Positions 17,029 through 26,196 of a stretch of 64,000 nucleotides of DNA are shown here, piece after piece. The position numbers and the translations under genes were made by a program. The stretch's first letter is position 1. Every line of letters starts with the position of its first letter. The notes beneath the pieces are model-generated. The model saw nothing but the letters and a program-made list of their open reading frames with translations, had not been told where the DNA came from and searched no databases. This DNA is from JAAXKN01 sp036261625 (GTDB lineage: Bacteria; Bacteroidota; Ignavibacteria; Ignavibacteriales; SURF-24), in NCBI GenBank assembly GCA_036261625.1, contig DATAKL010000002.1:1-64000 (forward strand). The letters are read 5' to 3'.

Positions 17029-19350
17029 TCAGTTTTCAAGCGCCCATAGAACTTTTTCAGGAGTAAAAGGCGCCCTCAGGAGTCTTTTGCCTGTAGCATT
17101 ATAGAAGGCATTTGCCAGAGAGGGCAGGGCTCCGTTTATATTTATCTCTGAAATTGACTTTGCACCGAAAGGCCCGGTTTCCTCAAAGGATTTAACCAGT
17201 ATAACCTTTATCGGGGGAATGTCGGAGGCCGTCATAAAGCCGTATTTGCCGAAGGTATCGTTTAAGAGTTTTCCCTTTTCAGAAAAATAAAAGTCCTCAA
17301 AAATCGCATAAGCCAGGCCGTTTACAATTGCACCTTCAGCCTGTCCTTCGGCCAGCGTGGTATTGATAGGCACGCCGCAGTCGACAGCAGCTGCATAGTT
17401 AAGCACTTTAATTATTCCCGTTAATGTATCGACCTCAATTTCCGCAAAGTGCGCTGCAAACGGGGGAGGCGACTTGGGCGAAACGTGTGAGGCCGTGGCC
17501 TGTATCTGAAACTGGTCTTTCTCGTAAAAGCTATACCGGCATATTTCTTCAAAGGATACACCGGAGAGACCGTCTTTGGAAGTAACTGAAGAGTTCTTTA
17601 CTTCAACACTTTCCTCACCAAGATGAAGCATTGCAGCGCCTGTTTTTAGTATTTGTCTTTTTATCTCTTCAGCACATTTTTTTACGGCCTGACCCGAGAG
17701 ATATGTGGTCGAAGATGCATAGGCTCCGGTATCAAAAGGTGTATGGTCTGTGTCGGATGAGTTTACAATGATCTGTTCTACCGGCGTATCCAGCACTTCG
17801 GAGGCTATCTGGGATAGAACGGTATCTGATCCTGTTCCAAGATCAGTTGCGCCAACAAGGAGGTTAAAGGATCCGTCGTCATTCATTTTCATATAGGCTG
17901 ATGCCATATCAATTTCAGGAATGGCGCTTCCCTGCATCATTACGCTCATGCCGATTCCTCTTCTAAATCTTCCCTGATTTAGGGGAGAGTCTTTTCCATA
18001 TAGCTTTCTTTTTTCATACCATCCGGATTCTTTAAGGCCAAGGGAAATACACTCTTCCAGAGAGGATGAACCGATTGTCATTGCAACGCCTGCTTTACCT
18101 TCACCCAGGGCCTGGAATATGGGGGAAGTTTCTCCAGGCTTAATGGTCCACTTCTTATAAAATTCAATTATGTCGGTTTTCGTTTCCTCACATATCATAT
18201 CTATTATCTGTCCCAAGCCGAAATAAGCTTCCGTTGCCCCGTAACCCCTGTAGGCTCCTCCCGTGGGAAGGTTCGTGTAGACACCCTTTCCGGTAAACTT
18301 CAAGTTCTGAATTTTATTAAGCAAAGGAAGAGTCTTGCTGCCTGCATTGGAAAGTACGGTAAGCGCATGGGAGCCGTAGGCGCCTGAGTTTTCAAGAGCA
18401 TCAAGATGAAGTGCGTTAATTGAACCGTCTTCACTGTATCCTGCTTTGAAGGTGGTCCTGTACTGGTGGCGTGTGCGTGTTGAGCGGAAGACCTCTTTTC
18501 TGGAATATGTAAGTTTTGCAGGACGCTTTGTGCGCCATGTAACCAAAGCCGCAACAGGCTCCAGCAGCACTTCCTGTTTGCCTCCGAAGCCCCCGCCGAT
18601 CCTGGGCTTTATTACCCTGATTTTTGCAATAGGGATTTCACAGACGGCTGAGACAATCCGTCTTACGTGAAAAGGCACCTGTGTAGTGGAGCAGATAATG
18701 AGGCGCCCGCGCCTGTCGAGAAATGTGACAGCCGCATGCGGCTCAATTGCGCAGTGCGATGCATATGACGTATAGAATGTGCAGTCAAGTTTTTTTGGTG
18801 AATCCATATATGCACCTTCAAAATCGCCCACTGAGGCTTCAACCTTAGCCGCCAGGTTTTGCGAGGGGTCATAGTAGACCGGTATCATTGCATGGGAGTT
18901 GTCGCCGTTATGAATTATGACTTCTGAGGTTTCGGCATCTTCAAAGTTTAAGAGCGGCTCAAGCACGGTAAACTTTACTTTTATTTTGCTTAATGCTTTT
19001 TCTGCAATTTCCTTTGTTTCTGCTGCAACGGCCAATATGTTGTCGCCAACGAATCTCATGACGTCATTAAAGAGGCAAGTGTCGTAAGGGGAGGGTTCAG
19101 GGTAGCCCTGTCCGGCAGTGGTGTAGAGTATCCTGTTTATGTTTTTATATGAGAGCACTTCAACGACGCCCGGCATCTTAAGAGCCTCAGTGTCGTCAAT
19201 CTCCTCAATTTTTGCATGCGCATATCCTGAATGGAGTATTGCAACGTGGAGCATATCCTTATAGATAAAGTCGTCCGTGTATTTTTCTTCGCCTGTAACA
19301 AGTGCCAGTCCGTCAATTTTCTCCACAGGTTTATTTACATATTTGTACAT
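17029..19350 (-). CDS. Xanthine dehydrogenase family molybdenum subunit (E. coli XdhA type)
   Basis: A 773-residue molybdopterin-binding subunit of the xanthine oxidase family. It shows GGGFGGKQEVLLEP, where Gln stands in the position of the substrate-binding Glu of classical xanthine dehydrogenases, as in E. coli XdhA-type proteins. GGAYRGYGATEAYF follows, and a GAKSISE segment carries the catalytic Glu near the C-terminus. With the two preceding genes it forms a three-subunit enzyme (molybdenum, FAD, 2Fe-2S). Substrate is probably a purine; the Gln and altered final loop suggest it differs from xanthine itself. It overlaps the Fe-S subunit by 16 bp, and GGAGG precedes its ATG. Confidence 0.85.
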   Translation of the reverse strand: MYKYVNKPVEKIDGLALVTGEEKYTDDFIYKDMLHVAILHSGYAHAKIEEIDDTEALKMPGVVEVLSYKNINRILYTTAGQGYPEPSPYDTCLFNDVMRFVGDNILAVAAETKEIAEKALSKIKVKFTVLEPLLNFEDAETSEVIIHNGDNSHAMIPVYYDPSQNLAAKVEASVGDFEGAYMDSPKKLDCTFYTSYASHCAIEPHAAVTFLDRRGRLIICSTTQVPFHVRRIVSAVCEIPIAKIRVIKPRIGGGFGGKQEVLLEPVAALVTWRTKRPAKLTYSRKEVFRSTRTRHQYRTTFKAGYSEDGSINALHLDALENSGAYGSHALTVLSNAGSKTLPLLNKIQNLKFTGKGVYTNLPTGGAYRGYGATEAYFGLGQIIDMICEETKTDIIEFYKKWTIKPGETSPIFQALGEGKAGVAMTIGSSSLEECISLGLKESGWYEKRKLYGKDSPLNQGRFRRGIGMSVMMQGSAIPEIDMASAYMKMNDDGSFNLLVGATDLGTGSDTVLSQIASEVLDTPVEQIIVNSSDTDHTPFDTGAYASSTTYLSGQAVKKCAEEIKRQILKTGAAMLHLGEESVEVKNSSVTSKDGLSGVSFEEICRYSFYEKDQFQIQATASHVSPKSPPPFAAHFAEIEVDTLTGIIKVLNYAAAVDCGVPINTTLAEGQAEGAIVNGLAYAIFEDFYFSEKGKLLNDTFGKYGFMTASDIPPIKVILVKSFEETGPFGAKSISEININGALPSLANAFYNATGKRLLRAPFTPEKVLWALEN

Positions 19351-19838
19351 ACTGCCTCCGGCGCCTTAGTTTCTTCAGTCAGTGAGGTTTTAGCTGCATT
19401 TTCAACAGCCTCCAGAATTTTAACGTACCCCGTGCAGCGGCAGAGATTTCCGTCAAGGCCGCGCGTGATGTCTTCTTTCGTAGGTTTGTTCTCTGTCTCC
19501 TTCAGTATGCTGTATGAGGCTATTATCATGCCAGGTGAACAGAAGCCGCACTGGTCGGCACCGGCCTTAACGAAGGCCTTCTGAATCTGGTGCGGAAGAT
19601 AAAGCGTTCCGATCCCCTTTACGGTTTTTACCTTTTTATCCCTCACGCTCATTGCCAGCACCTGACAGCTATTGACCGGCTTTTCATCCATGAGTACCAG
19701 GCAGGCCCCGCATTCACCCTCAGAGCATCCGCATTTGACCTCGGTATAGCCGTTATTTCTTAAGGCTGAAAGTAAGGTTTCGTTCGGCTTTACTTCAAGC
19801 TCTTTTATGCGGGAGTTAATGTTGAACGGAATCTTCAT
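19335..19838 (-). CDS. Xanthine dehydrogenase family 2Fe-2S subunit
   Basis: A 167-residue subunit with two 2Fe-2S clusters. The plant-ferredoxin-type cluster is CGCSEGECGAC with a distal Cys (NSC), and the second cluster is CGFC with CRC (NLCRCTGY). It matches the E. coli XdhC/CoxS family in length and passes electrons from the molybdenum site to FAD. ATG codons exist at 19847, 19844 and 19838; the AAAGGAG site abuts the first and is nine bases from the third, so 19838 is favoured. It overlaps both neighbours, indicating a tightly coupled operon. Confidence 0.88.
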   Translation of the reverse strand: MKIPFNINSRIKELEVKPNETLLSALRNNGYTEVKCGCSEGECGACLVLMDEKPVNSCQVLAMSVRDKKVKTVKGIGTLYLPHQIQKAFVKAGADQCGFCSPGMIIASYSILKETENKPTKEDITRGLDGNLCRCTGYVKILEAVENAAKTSLTEETKAPEAVCTNM

Positions 19839-20673
19839 TTTCATCATCTCCTTTAATTTGTTCGGTTAATTCGTTTAGAAGATCCGAAAAGTAAACCCTG
19901 GCTGTCGATTCCTTGTAGCGGGCGCTGAATTTATAGTCCGGAATAAATACGGGATTGATGTGCCTGAGAGCGCCTTCCAGAGGCAAATCACCAAGAGGTT
20001 GCCCTTTAAGCGCATTTTCAGCTTTAATGAACCTCTTAAACCTTTTCTTTACGCCTGTAATTACAAGGCGTGCATCTTTGATAGTCTGGCCATTGATTTT
20101 GAGGGCGGCGGCTATGGTAAAGACAGGATACTCAAACCTCAGCACTGAGAACCTCTTTACTCCGCAAATCAAATTTTCCTCATCATCAATAATGACATGC
20201 CTGATTACGTGTTTTGTTTTGATTACTCCCTTTAAGACATAATCCTCAACACTATAGATCTCAGGCTTGTCTTTCAGAATTTCAACTCTTGCTTTAAGTG
20301 CAATTAACGGGGCATAAAGGCTCGACCAGATGGGGAAGTCCTTAAGAGAGCCCCCGATGGTAATCCTGTTCCTGAGAGGCGTTGAAGCGGCATTGGAAAG
20401 CGCCTCTCCGAGAAGAGCGATCTTATTTTCTTTTTTTGAATATTTAACTATTTCACTGAATGTAACGTCCGATCCTATGTAGAAAGCGTTGTCGATATAG
20501 TTAATATAGCCGAGGCCAAGTGCGCCAACATCAATAAGGAGCTTTACTCCTTTGGGATTTGTCTTCAAGATTCTTGTTCCTCCTCCGTGCAGCATGGCAC
20601 CGGGACGCCTTAAGAGCTCAACGGCTTCTTCGGCTGAAGAAGGAAATTTCCACTCTAAATTTTCCGGCAGCAT
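19816..20673 (-). CDS. Xanthine dehydrogenase family FAD subunit
   Basis: A 285-residue FAD-binding subunit of the CoxM/E. coli XdhB type. It begins with FPSSAEEAVELL, continues with the FAD-binding loop HGGGTRILK, and holds the second loop near LRNRITIGGSL. It receives electrons from the 2Fe-2S subunit and passes them to an acceptor, probably NAD or a ferredoxin-like partner. GAGGG sits eight bases before the chosen ATG at 20673; another ATG at 20688 overlaps that site. The stop overlaps the Fe-S gene. Confidence 0.85.
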   Translation of the reverse strand: MLPENLEWKFPSSAEEAVELLRRPGAMLHGGGTRILKTNPKGVKLLIDVGALGLGYINYIDNAFYIGSDVTFSEIVKYSKKENKIALLGEALSNAASTPLRNRITIGGSLKDFPIWSSLYAPLIALKARVEILKDKPEIYSVEDYVLKGVIKTKHVIRHVIIDDEENLICGVKRFSVLRFEYPVFTIAAALKINGQTIKDARLVITGVKKRFKRFIKAENALKGQPLGDLPLEGALRHINPVFIPDYKFSARYKESTARVYFSDLLNELTEQIKGDDENEDSVQH

Positions 20674-20705
20674 ACAATTCGCCCTCATTTATTATTGAAA
20701 AAATA

Positions 20706-22067
20706 TTAATTCAATATGCCGAGGAGTCTCGTTGAGGCCTCATTCCCTTTTTTTATTAAGTATTCCTCGTCCTCTCCTGTAAGGTATCCGTTTTCGACCA
20801 CGACTTTACCGTTTACCACCGTATATTTAGTCTGATGGCTTATGCCGGCAAAGATGAGTGCTGCCAATGGATCAGAAAGGCTTCCCGTGTATTCCAGTTT
20901 GTTAAGATCAAAAACTGCAAGGTCAGCCAGGTAACCGGGCTTAATTTTTCCTGTCATGGGGTAGTTCAGTATTTGGGCTCCGTTTTCAGTTGCCATCTTA
21001 AAGACATCCAGAGAGCTAAGTGCCTGGGCTCCGTATTTTACTCTCTGCAATAGAAGCGCATTTCTGAGCTCTCCCAGCATATCCGAGGTATCGTTTGAAG
21101 CCGAGCCGTCAACGCCCAGACCAACTTTGACCCCAAGATTCAGCATCTCTGAAATTCTTGCCACACCGGAGCCAAGGCGCATATTTGAAGAAGGGCAGTG
21201 TGCAATTGAAGTCTTCGTTTCAGACAGAAGCATAAGCTCTTCATCATTAAAGTGGACTCCGTGAGCAAAGAAAACGTCCTCACCCAAGAAACCTACCTCC
21301 TCCATAACTCCAAGCGGATTTTTCCCGAACATTTCGTTGCAGAAAGCTTCCTCATCCATCGTTTCTGCCAGATGAGTATGCAGGCGCACCCTATAACGCC
21401 GGGCAAGTTCAGCCGTTCTTTTCATGTTTTCTTTTGTTACAGAAAACGGGGAGCAGGGGGCGAGCACTATCTTCCTCATTGAGCCTTCACCCGCGTCGTG
21501 AAACTTTTCAATTACCCTCAGGCTGTCTTCAAGAATTACATCTTCGCTCTGCACCACTGAATCCGGAGGCAGCCCGCCTACTGATTCTCCAAGAGACATT
21601 GAACCTCTCGATGGTGAAAAACGGATTCCGAGCTGACAGGCGGCTTCAAACTGGATGCCCATCAAGTCCCCCTGGAAGCCTTCAGGATAAAGATAGTGGT
21701 GGTCCGTTGTCAGTGTGCATCCGGTCTTTAGGAGTTCGCCAACGGCAGTCATTGTAGAAAAGTAGACCGCCTCTTCATCAATATTTTTCCATATCTTATA
21801 AAGGTATTTTAGCCAGTCGAAAAGCTTTGCGTTCTGGACTTCTTTTAAGTTGCGTGTGAGGGTCTGGAAAAAATGATGGTGAGTGTTTACAAGACCCGGC
21901 ACTACGATGCACCCTGTACAGTCGAGCGTTTTACCGGAATCAGTATCCGCCCAAAGGTCCTTTCCGATACTTTTTATCCGGTTTCCTTCTACAAGGATGT
22001 CAGAATTTTTAATAATCTTGCCGTCTTCAGGCATAGCAATGAAAGAACAATTCTTTAGAAGAAGCAT
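20706..22067 (-). CDS. 8-oxoguanine deaminase-like amidohydrolase
   Basis: A 453-residue amidohydrolase of the TrzN/AtzA/guanine deaminase branch. Zinc ligands H63 and H65 (NTHHHFF) are followed by HTHLAET, FFAHGVHF and VDGSASND; LAPCSPFSV is also present. The combination APCSPFSV plus VDGSASND is what I recall of experimentally defined 8-oxoguanine deaminases, which convert 8-oxoguanine to urate and also accept isocytosine. Here it would feed urate directly into the island. Guanine deaminase activity (giving xanthine) is the main alternative. It lies between the two xanthine dehydrogenase gene sets and is co-transcribed with them. Confidence 0.75.
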   Translation of the reverse strand: MLLLKNCSFIAMPEDGKIIKNSDILVEGNRIKSIGKDLWADTDSGKTLDCTGCIVVPGLVNTHHHFFQTLTRNLKEVQNAKLFDWLKYLYKIWKNIDEEAVYFSTMTAVGELLKTGCTLTTDHHYLYPEGFQGDLMGIQFEAACQLGIRFSPSRGSMSLGESVGGLPPDSVVQSEDVILEDSLRVIEKFHDAGEGSMRKIVLAPCSPFSVTKENMKRTAELARRYRVRLHTHLAETMDEEAFCNEMFGKNPLGVMEEVGFLGEDVFFAHGVHFNDEELMLLSETKTSIAHCPSSNMRLGSGVARISEMLNLGVKVGLGVDGSASNDTSDMLGELRNALLLQRVKYGAQALSSLDVFKMATENGAQILNYPMTGKIKPGYLADLAVFDLNKLEYTGSLSDPLAALIFAGISHQTKYTVVNGKVVVENGYLTGEDEEYLIKKGNEASTRLLGILN

Positions 22068-22102
22068 GTCTTTCCCATATATTTATTAATGATATATATT
22101 CT

Positions 22103-24382
22103 TTATGCAGGCACAGCTTCCCTTTCTTCTTTGTAAAGTGAGAGGAGCACCCGTTCATTTGTAAGGGGAGCCTTAAAGTCAAACTCCTTAAGAGGCCTGA
22201 ATGCCTTCATTGCATTTAACAGTGCAAAGAATACACCTATTCCGTACATGAAGGGAGGCTCGCCTATGGCTTTTGAGTTAAAGATCCCGCGCGCATTATT
22301 TGCATTCTCGAGAAATTCAATCTTTAATTCTTTTGGTGTAAAGTATATGTCGGGCACTTTGTAGCCCGAAAGGGAATCAGTTAGAAGAACACCTTTATTG
22401 CTGTAGATAACCTCTTCCATAGTAAGCCACCCGAGTCCCTGCATGCCTGCTCCTTCTGCCTGTCCCAGGTCCACTAAAGGATTAAGCGACTCTCCGAAGT
22501 CGTGCACGGCTTTAAGTGAGTCTACTTCATATGTACCCCTAATGCAGTCGAGTGTAACTTCAACGAGTCCCGTTCCATAGACGTGGTAGTTAAAAGGGCG
22601 CCCCTGGTTTAAGAATTTGTCAAAATAAATTCCCGGCGTAGCATAATGTGCATGCGAGGAAAGATCCATTCTTTCCTGCAAGGACATACGGATAAGCTCA
22701 CTCCAGCTTAAGCCTGAAGGTTTCCCGTTTAGCCTTACTTCCTCGTTTTCAATTGTGACTTCCTCTTGCTCTTCGTCAGCATCAAGCTCCAGGGCTGAGA
22801 ATTTTATAAGGCGCCGGAGAAGCTCTGCGGAGGCCTTCTCAAGAGCCTTCCCGTTCATATCGGCAGCTGAACTTGCTGCTGTAGGCGACGTATTGGCCGC
22901 GCGCGTTGTGTTAGTGGTCTCAAGTTTAATTTTGTCTATACTGACAGAAAAAATTTTTGAGGCGATCTGCCTGAGCTTCATATTTACACCCTGGCCCATT
23001 TCAACCGCGCCGGTGCTGATGCCGATCGTGCCGTCTGAGTAGATGTGCACAAGAGCTGATGCCTGATTCATTGAGGTATTGGTAAAGGATATTCCGAAGG
23101 TAACCGGCATAAGGGCAAAGCCCTTCTTGAAGAATTTGTTTTTACGGTTAAATTCCCTGGTCGTTTCCTCAAGTTTACTTACCTTAAAGATCCTTTCCAG
23201 TTCATCCCAGCTTTTTCTTGAGTTGCAGTTTTCAGCTTTTTGTCCGTATGGGAAAGTATCTCCTTCACTTAAAAGATTTTTTTTCTGAATTAAAGAGGGG
23301 TCCACCCCCATTTTTTCTGCAGCCTTATAGATTGCGCTTTCAATTACAAACATTCCCTGAGGCGCTCCAAAGCCCCGGAATGCTGTATTCGGCGGAAGAT
23401 TTGTCCTCAGGCTCAGGGCTGTTGCCTTTACGTTCGGGATAAAATAGCTGTTTGTGGCGTGGAAAAGTGTCCTGTCCAGTATTGCCGGCGACAGGTCGGC
23501 GGCAGCTCCGGCATTCTGGTAAAACGTCACTTCATAGGCAAGTATTTTGCCTTCGGCATTGAGCCCAATCTTAAAATCAGATGAATAAGGATGTCTTTTT
23601 CCTGTTATCCTCATGTCCTCCTGCCTCGATAAGACAATCTTAACCGGACGGTTTAATTTCATGCAGGCAAGGGCCGCCATCGCGGCAAAAGAATTTGCCT
23701 GATCCTCTTTTCCGCCAAATGCTCCGCCAAGGCGTGAGACTTCCACTTCAATTTTGTTCATTGGCAGCCCCGTAACCCTGCATGCTGCTTTCTGCACTGC
23801 CGTAGGGGCCTGTGTTGCGGAAATTATCTTAATGCTGCCTGAATCGGAGGGAAATGCAACTGATCCCTGGGTTTCGAGATAAAGGTGTTCCTGGGCTCCT
23901 GTTTCTGCCGTGCCTTCAACAATTACCTGGCAATCCTGCCATGCAAGGGAAGTTTCCCCGATTGAAAAGACTCTGGACGGGATAATTAGGTCTCCTTTCC
24001 TGTAGGCTTCGCGCGGATCGGTTACAGCGGGCAGCTCTTCAAATTCAATTTTAATTTTCCCGGCTGCATTTCTTGCCATTTCAGAAGTCTCTGCAATTAT
24101 AATTGCAACAGGCTGCCCGGCATAGTGCACAAAATTTTCTGCAAGAAGGCTTTCATCTGAAACAATGCCTCCGATCTGGTTTTCACCCGGAACGTCCTTT
24201 GAAGTAAGGATTGATGCAACCCCTGCGGAGCCAAGCGCCTCAGAAGTGTCGAGGGAAATTATTCTTCCATGCCCAATGGAAGAATAAAACACCGAGCCAA
24301 AAAGTGTATCTTTGGGAATCCGGATGTCATCAATAAATTTTGATTCACCCCTGGCGTGAAAAAGAAGATCACTGTTTTTCAT
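22103..24382 (-). CDS. xdhB: Xanthine dehydrogenase molybdenum subunit (XdhB type)
   Basis: A 759-residue molybdenum subunit of the Rhodobacter capsulatus XdhB/eukaryotic XDH type. All three key active-site features are present: Glu in GGAFGGKED (purine-binding), Arg in TAFRGFGAPQG, and the catalytic Glu in KAIGEPPF. This set is diagnostic for true xanthine/hypoxanthine hydroxylation. It pairs with the 2Fe-2S/FAD subunit encoded 67 bp upstream. It interconverts hypoxanthine, xanthine and urate depending on the acceptor. Confidence 0.9.
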   Translation of the reverse strand: MKNSDLLFHARGESKFIDDIRIPKDTLFGSVFYSSIGHGRIISLDTSEALGSAGVASILTSKDVPGENQIGGIVSDESLLAENFVHYAGQPVAIIIAETSEMARNAAGKIKIEFEELPAVTDPREAYRKGDLIIPSRVFSIGETSLAWQDCQVIVEGTAETGAQEHLYLETQGSVAFPSDSGSIKIISATQAPTAVQKAACRVTGLPMNKIEVEVSRLGGAFGGKEDQANSFAAMAALACMKLNRPVKIVLSRQEDMRITGKRHPYSSDFKIGLNAEGKILAYEVTFYQNAGAAADLSPAILDRTLFHATNSYFIPNVKATALSLRTNLPPNTAFRGFGAPQGMFVIESAIYKAAEKMGVDPSLIQKKNLLSEGDTFPYGQKAENCNSRKSWDELERIFKVSKLEETTREFNRKNKFFKKGFALMPVTFGISFTNTSMNQASALVHIYSDGTIGISTGAVEMGQGVNMKLRQIASKIFSVSIDKIKLETTNTTRAANTSPTAASSAADMNGKALEKASAELLRRLIKFSALELDADEEQEEVTIENEEVRLNGKPSGLSWSELIRMSLQERMDLSSHAHYATPGIYFDKFLNQGRPFNYHVYGTGLVEVTLDCIRGTYEVDSLKAVHDFGESLNPLVDLGQAEGAGMQGLGWLTMEEVIYSNKGVLLTDSLSGYKVPDIYFTPKELKIEFLENANNARGIFNSKAIGEPPFMYGIGVFFALLNAMKAFRPLKEFDFKAPLTNERVLLSLYKEEREAVPA

Positions 24383-24449
24383 AGGGCTTCAGATTTATTT
24401 ATTATTTTACTTTTCCTGTATGTAAAAGTCTCCCGGTGAATTGTTTACT

Positions 24450-25874
24450 TTAAGCAAAAAGGATCTCTGCGCTGATAGTAAGTTCAGGGAAAAACTTAAA
24501 AAAATGAGCAAGTAGGAGCTGTCTTAAAAGCAGGCGCTTATATTCTTCCGAGCCCCTGATGTCGCTTATTGGACTTATCTCACTTTGAGCAATTAAAGCT
24601 CCGTCACGGATGTTTTCGTAAGTGATCTGCCGGTCTTTGAAGAATTGTGCTGTTTCTTTCAGATACAATGGGAATGGTGCAACCCCGCCGGCAGAGATAT
24701 GGATTTTCCTGATGAACCCGTCTTCAGCTTCCATATAAATCGATGAGTTGACGCTTGCAATATCCAGATGCTGTCTTCGCGAAATCTTTTCGTAGTTAAA
24801 AAAGTAGTTCCCTTCGGGCAGGAGAAACCTGAGCTTTGATAGCCTTTCACTGCCTTTTTTATCAAATTGCTTGTAGCCCAAATAAAAATCCTTTAAGGTG
24901 ACTTCTCTGTTTTCATTTTTATTTTTCAGAACAAGTGTCGCATCCAGCGCAAGGAAAATATTTACCAGATCGGCAGCAGGGGAGGCATTAACGATGTTCC
25001 CCCCTAAAGTAGCCATGTTTCTTATCTGCTCTGAGCCGAAAAGCCTGAGATAACTCCCGAACTCCGGAAAAGAGCTCTTAAGAAGTTCAGAATTCATCAT
25101 TTCCGTGACACTGAGGCCGGCATCCAGTACAAAGAAGCCCTTTTCAATTATGATTTTTTCTTCCTTCTCTTCAGTAAGGAAATGAAGATGAATGTCCGGA
25201 GGCCGGTCGCGCATCTTTAGCATAAGGTCTGTTCCTCCTGCAAAAAGGACTTCCGGGCTGCCGTTCGATGAAAGTGTTTTAAGGGGAGCTATTTCCTTTA
25301 GCATCTGTTCAATATTCATGAAGCTGAAGGGAAGAAAGCCTTTTTCAATGAGGCTTTCCATGCGCTTTCTTCCCGCCTCCAGGCTTATTTCAGATTCCAT
25401 CATAAAGCTGTATACGGCACGTTTAATCGCCTCGTATCCCGTACAGCGGCAGATATTGCCTCCAATGGCATCTATTGCGCCTTCCAGGCTTAAGTAGCGG
25501 TCTGAAAGAAGATATCCTGTCATGGACATTATAATCCCCGGTGTGCAGAAGCCGCACTGGATGGCCCCTTCATTTATAAGCGCCTCCTGAAAAGGCGATA
25601 GAGCCTTCTGATTGACTCCTTCAATTGTAACAAGATGCTTTCCGTGGACCATCCCAAGGGGCACGAGGCAGGAGTTTACAGCTCTGTAGAAAAGGCCGCC
25701 GTTTTCAATTCCACCTACTAAAACCGTGCATGCACCGCAGTCGCCTTCGCGGCAGCCTTCCTTTGTACCTGTTAAATTCAGCTCCTTTCTTATGAAATCG
25801 AGCAAAGTTACGGCGGGGCTTAAGAAAGTACGCACCTCTTTCCCGTTGGAGATGAAAATAATCGGATTATCCAA
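24450..25874 (-). CDS. xdhA: Xanthine dehydrogenase Fe-S/FAD subunit (XdhA type)
   Basis: A 474-residue subunit of the R. capsulatus XdhA type. Residues 1-160 carry the two 2Fe-2S domains (CREGDCGAC, CGFCTPG, NICRCTGY), and the remainder is the FAD domain (LFAGGTDLMLKMR, then the loop NMATLGGNIVNASPAAD). It is the first gene of the leftward purine operon. The start codon is TTG at 25874: a stop codon lies a few codons upstream in frame and AGAGG is six bases before it. A perfect palindrome at 25911-25928 lies in its upstream region. Confidence 0.9.
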   Translation of the reverse strand: MDNPIIFISNGKEVRTFLSPAVTLLDFIRKELNLTGTKEGCREGDCGACTVLVGGIENGGLFYRAVNSCLVPLGMVHGKHLVTIEGVNQKALSPFQEALINEGAIQCGFCTPGIIMSMTGYLLSDRYLSLEGAIDAIGGNICRCTGYEAIKRAVYSFMMESEISLEAGRKRMESLIEKGFLPFSFMNIEQMLKEIAPLKTLSSNGSPEVLFAGGTDLMLKMRDRPPDIHLHFLTEEKEEKIIIEKGFFVLDAGLSVTEMMNSELLKSSFPEFGSYLRLFGSEQIRNMATLGGNIVNASPAADLVNIFLALDATLVLKNKNENREVTLKDFYLGYKQFDKKGSERLSKLRFLLPEGNYFFNYEKISRRQHLDIASVNSSIYMEAEDGFIRKIHISAGGVAPFPLYLKETAQFFKDRQITYENIRDGALIAQSEISPISDIRGSEEYKRLLLRQLLLAHFFKFFPELTISAEILFA

Positions 25875-25910
25875 AGAATGCCTCTATGATATATGTTTTA
25901 TTAAAATAAT

Positions 25911-25928
25911 TTTTAAGCAGGCTTAAAA
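25911..25928. promoter_or_regulatory. Palindromic operator candidate upstream of xdhA
   Basis: TTTTAAGC (25911-25918) and GCTTAAAA (25921-25928) form a perfect inverted repeat with a two-base centre, 37-54 bp upstream of the xdhA start codon. The size and symmetry fit a dimeric repressor site. No regulator gene for the island is visible in the window. Confidence 0.45.
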
Positions 25929-26196
25929 GAATGCCCCGCATAAGGCTTCAATTGCCTAATTATCAGTAGAAAAAAGCATTTTCAGACAAAATTCCTAAGA
26001 TATGACCGGACCGGTTTATATGCCCTCGTAAGAAAAAAGATAGCACAAATTAAAATTAAATGCTACAAGCGCCCATGTCTTTACGGATAAAATTTTTCCC
26101 TTGCCGGGTGAAAGAGGGGATGTTAACAATTTTTTTGTTATTTTTACCCCCTGTGTCACGGTTTTTATGAATTTTAAGGATTGGTCTTCTTTTAAG

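Noticed and set aside
17029..25874. Possible selenocysteine (in-frame TGA) in the molybdenum hydroxylases, given the 'selenium metabolism' label of ygfK/ssnA/ygeY
   Set aside because: All subunits are complete without internal TGA, and no selenocysteine insertion element or sel gene is seen. The label comes from gene names only.
26101..26196. Longer N-terminus of the YycJ-like protein
   Set aside because: The extra residues precede the first strand of the fold and show no ribosome-binding site or signal peptide.
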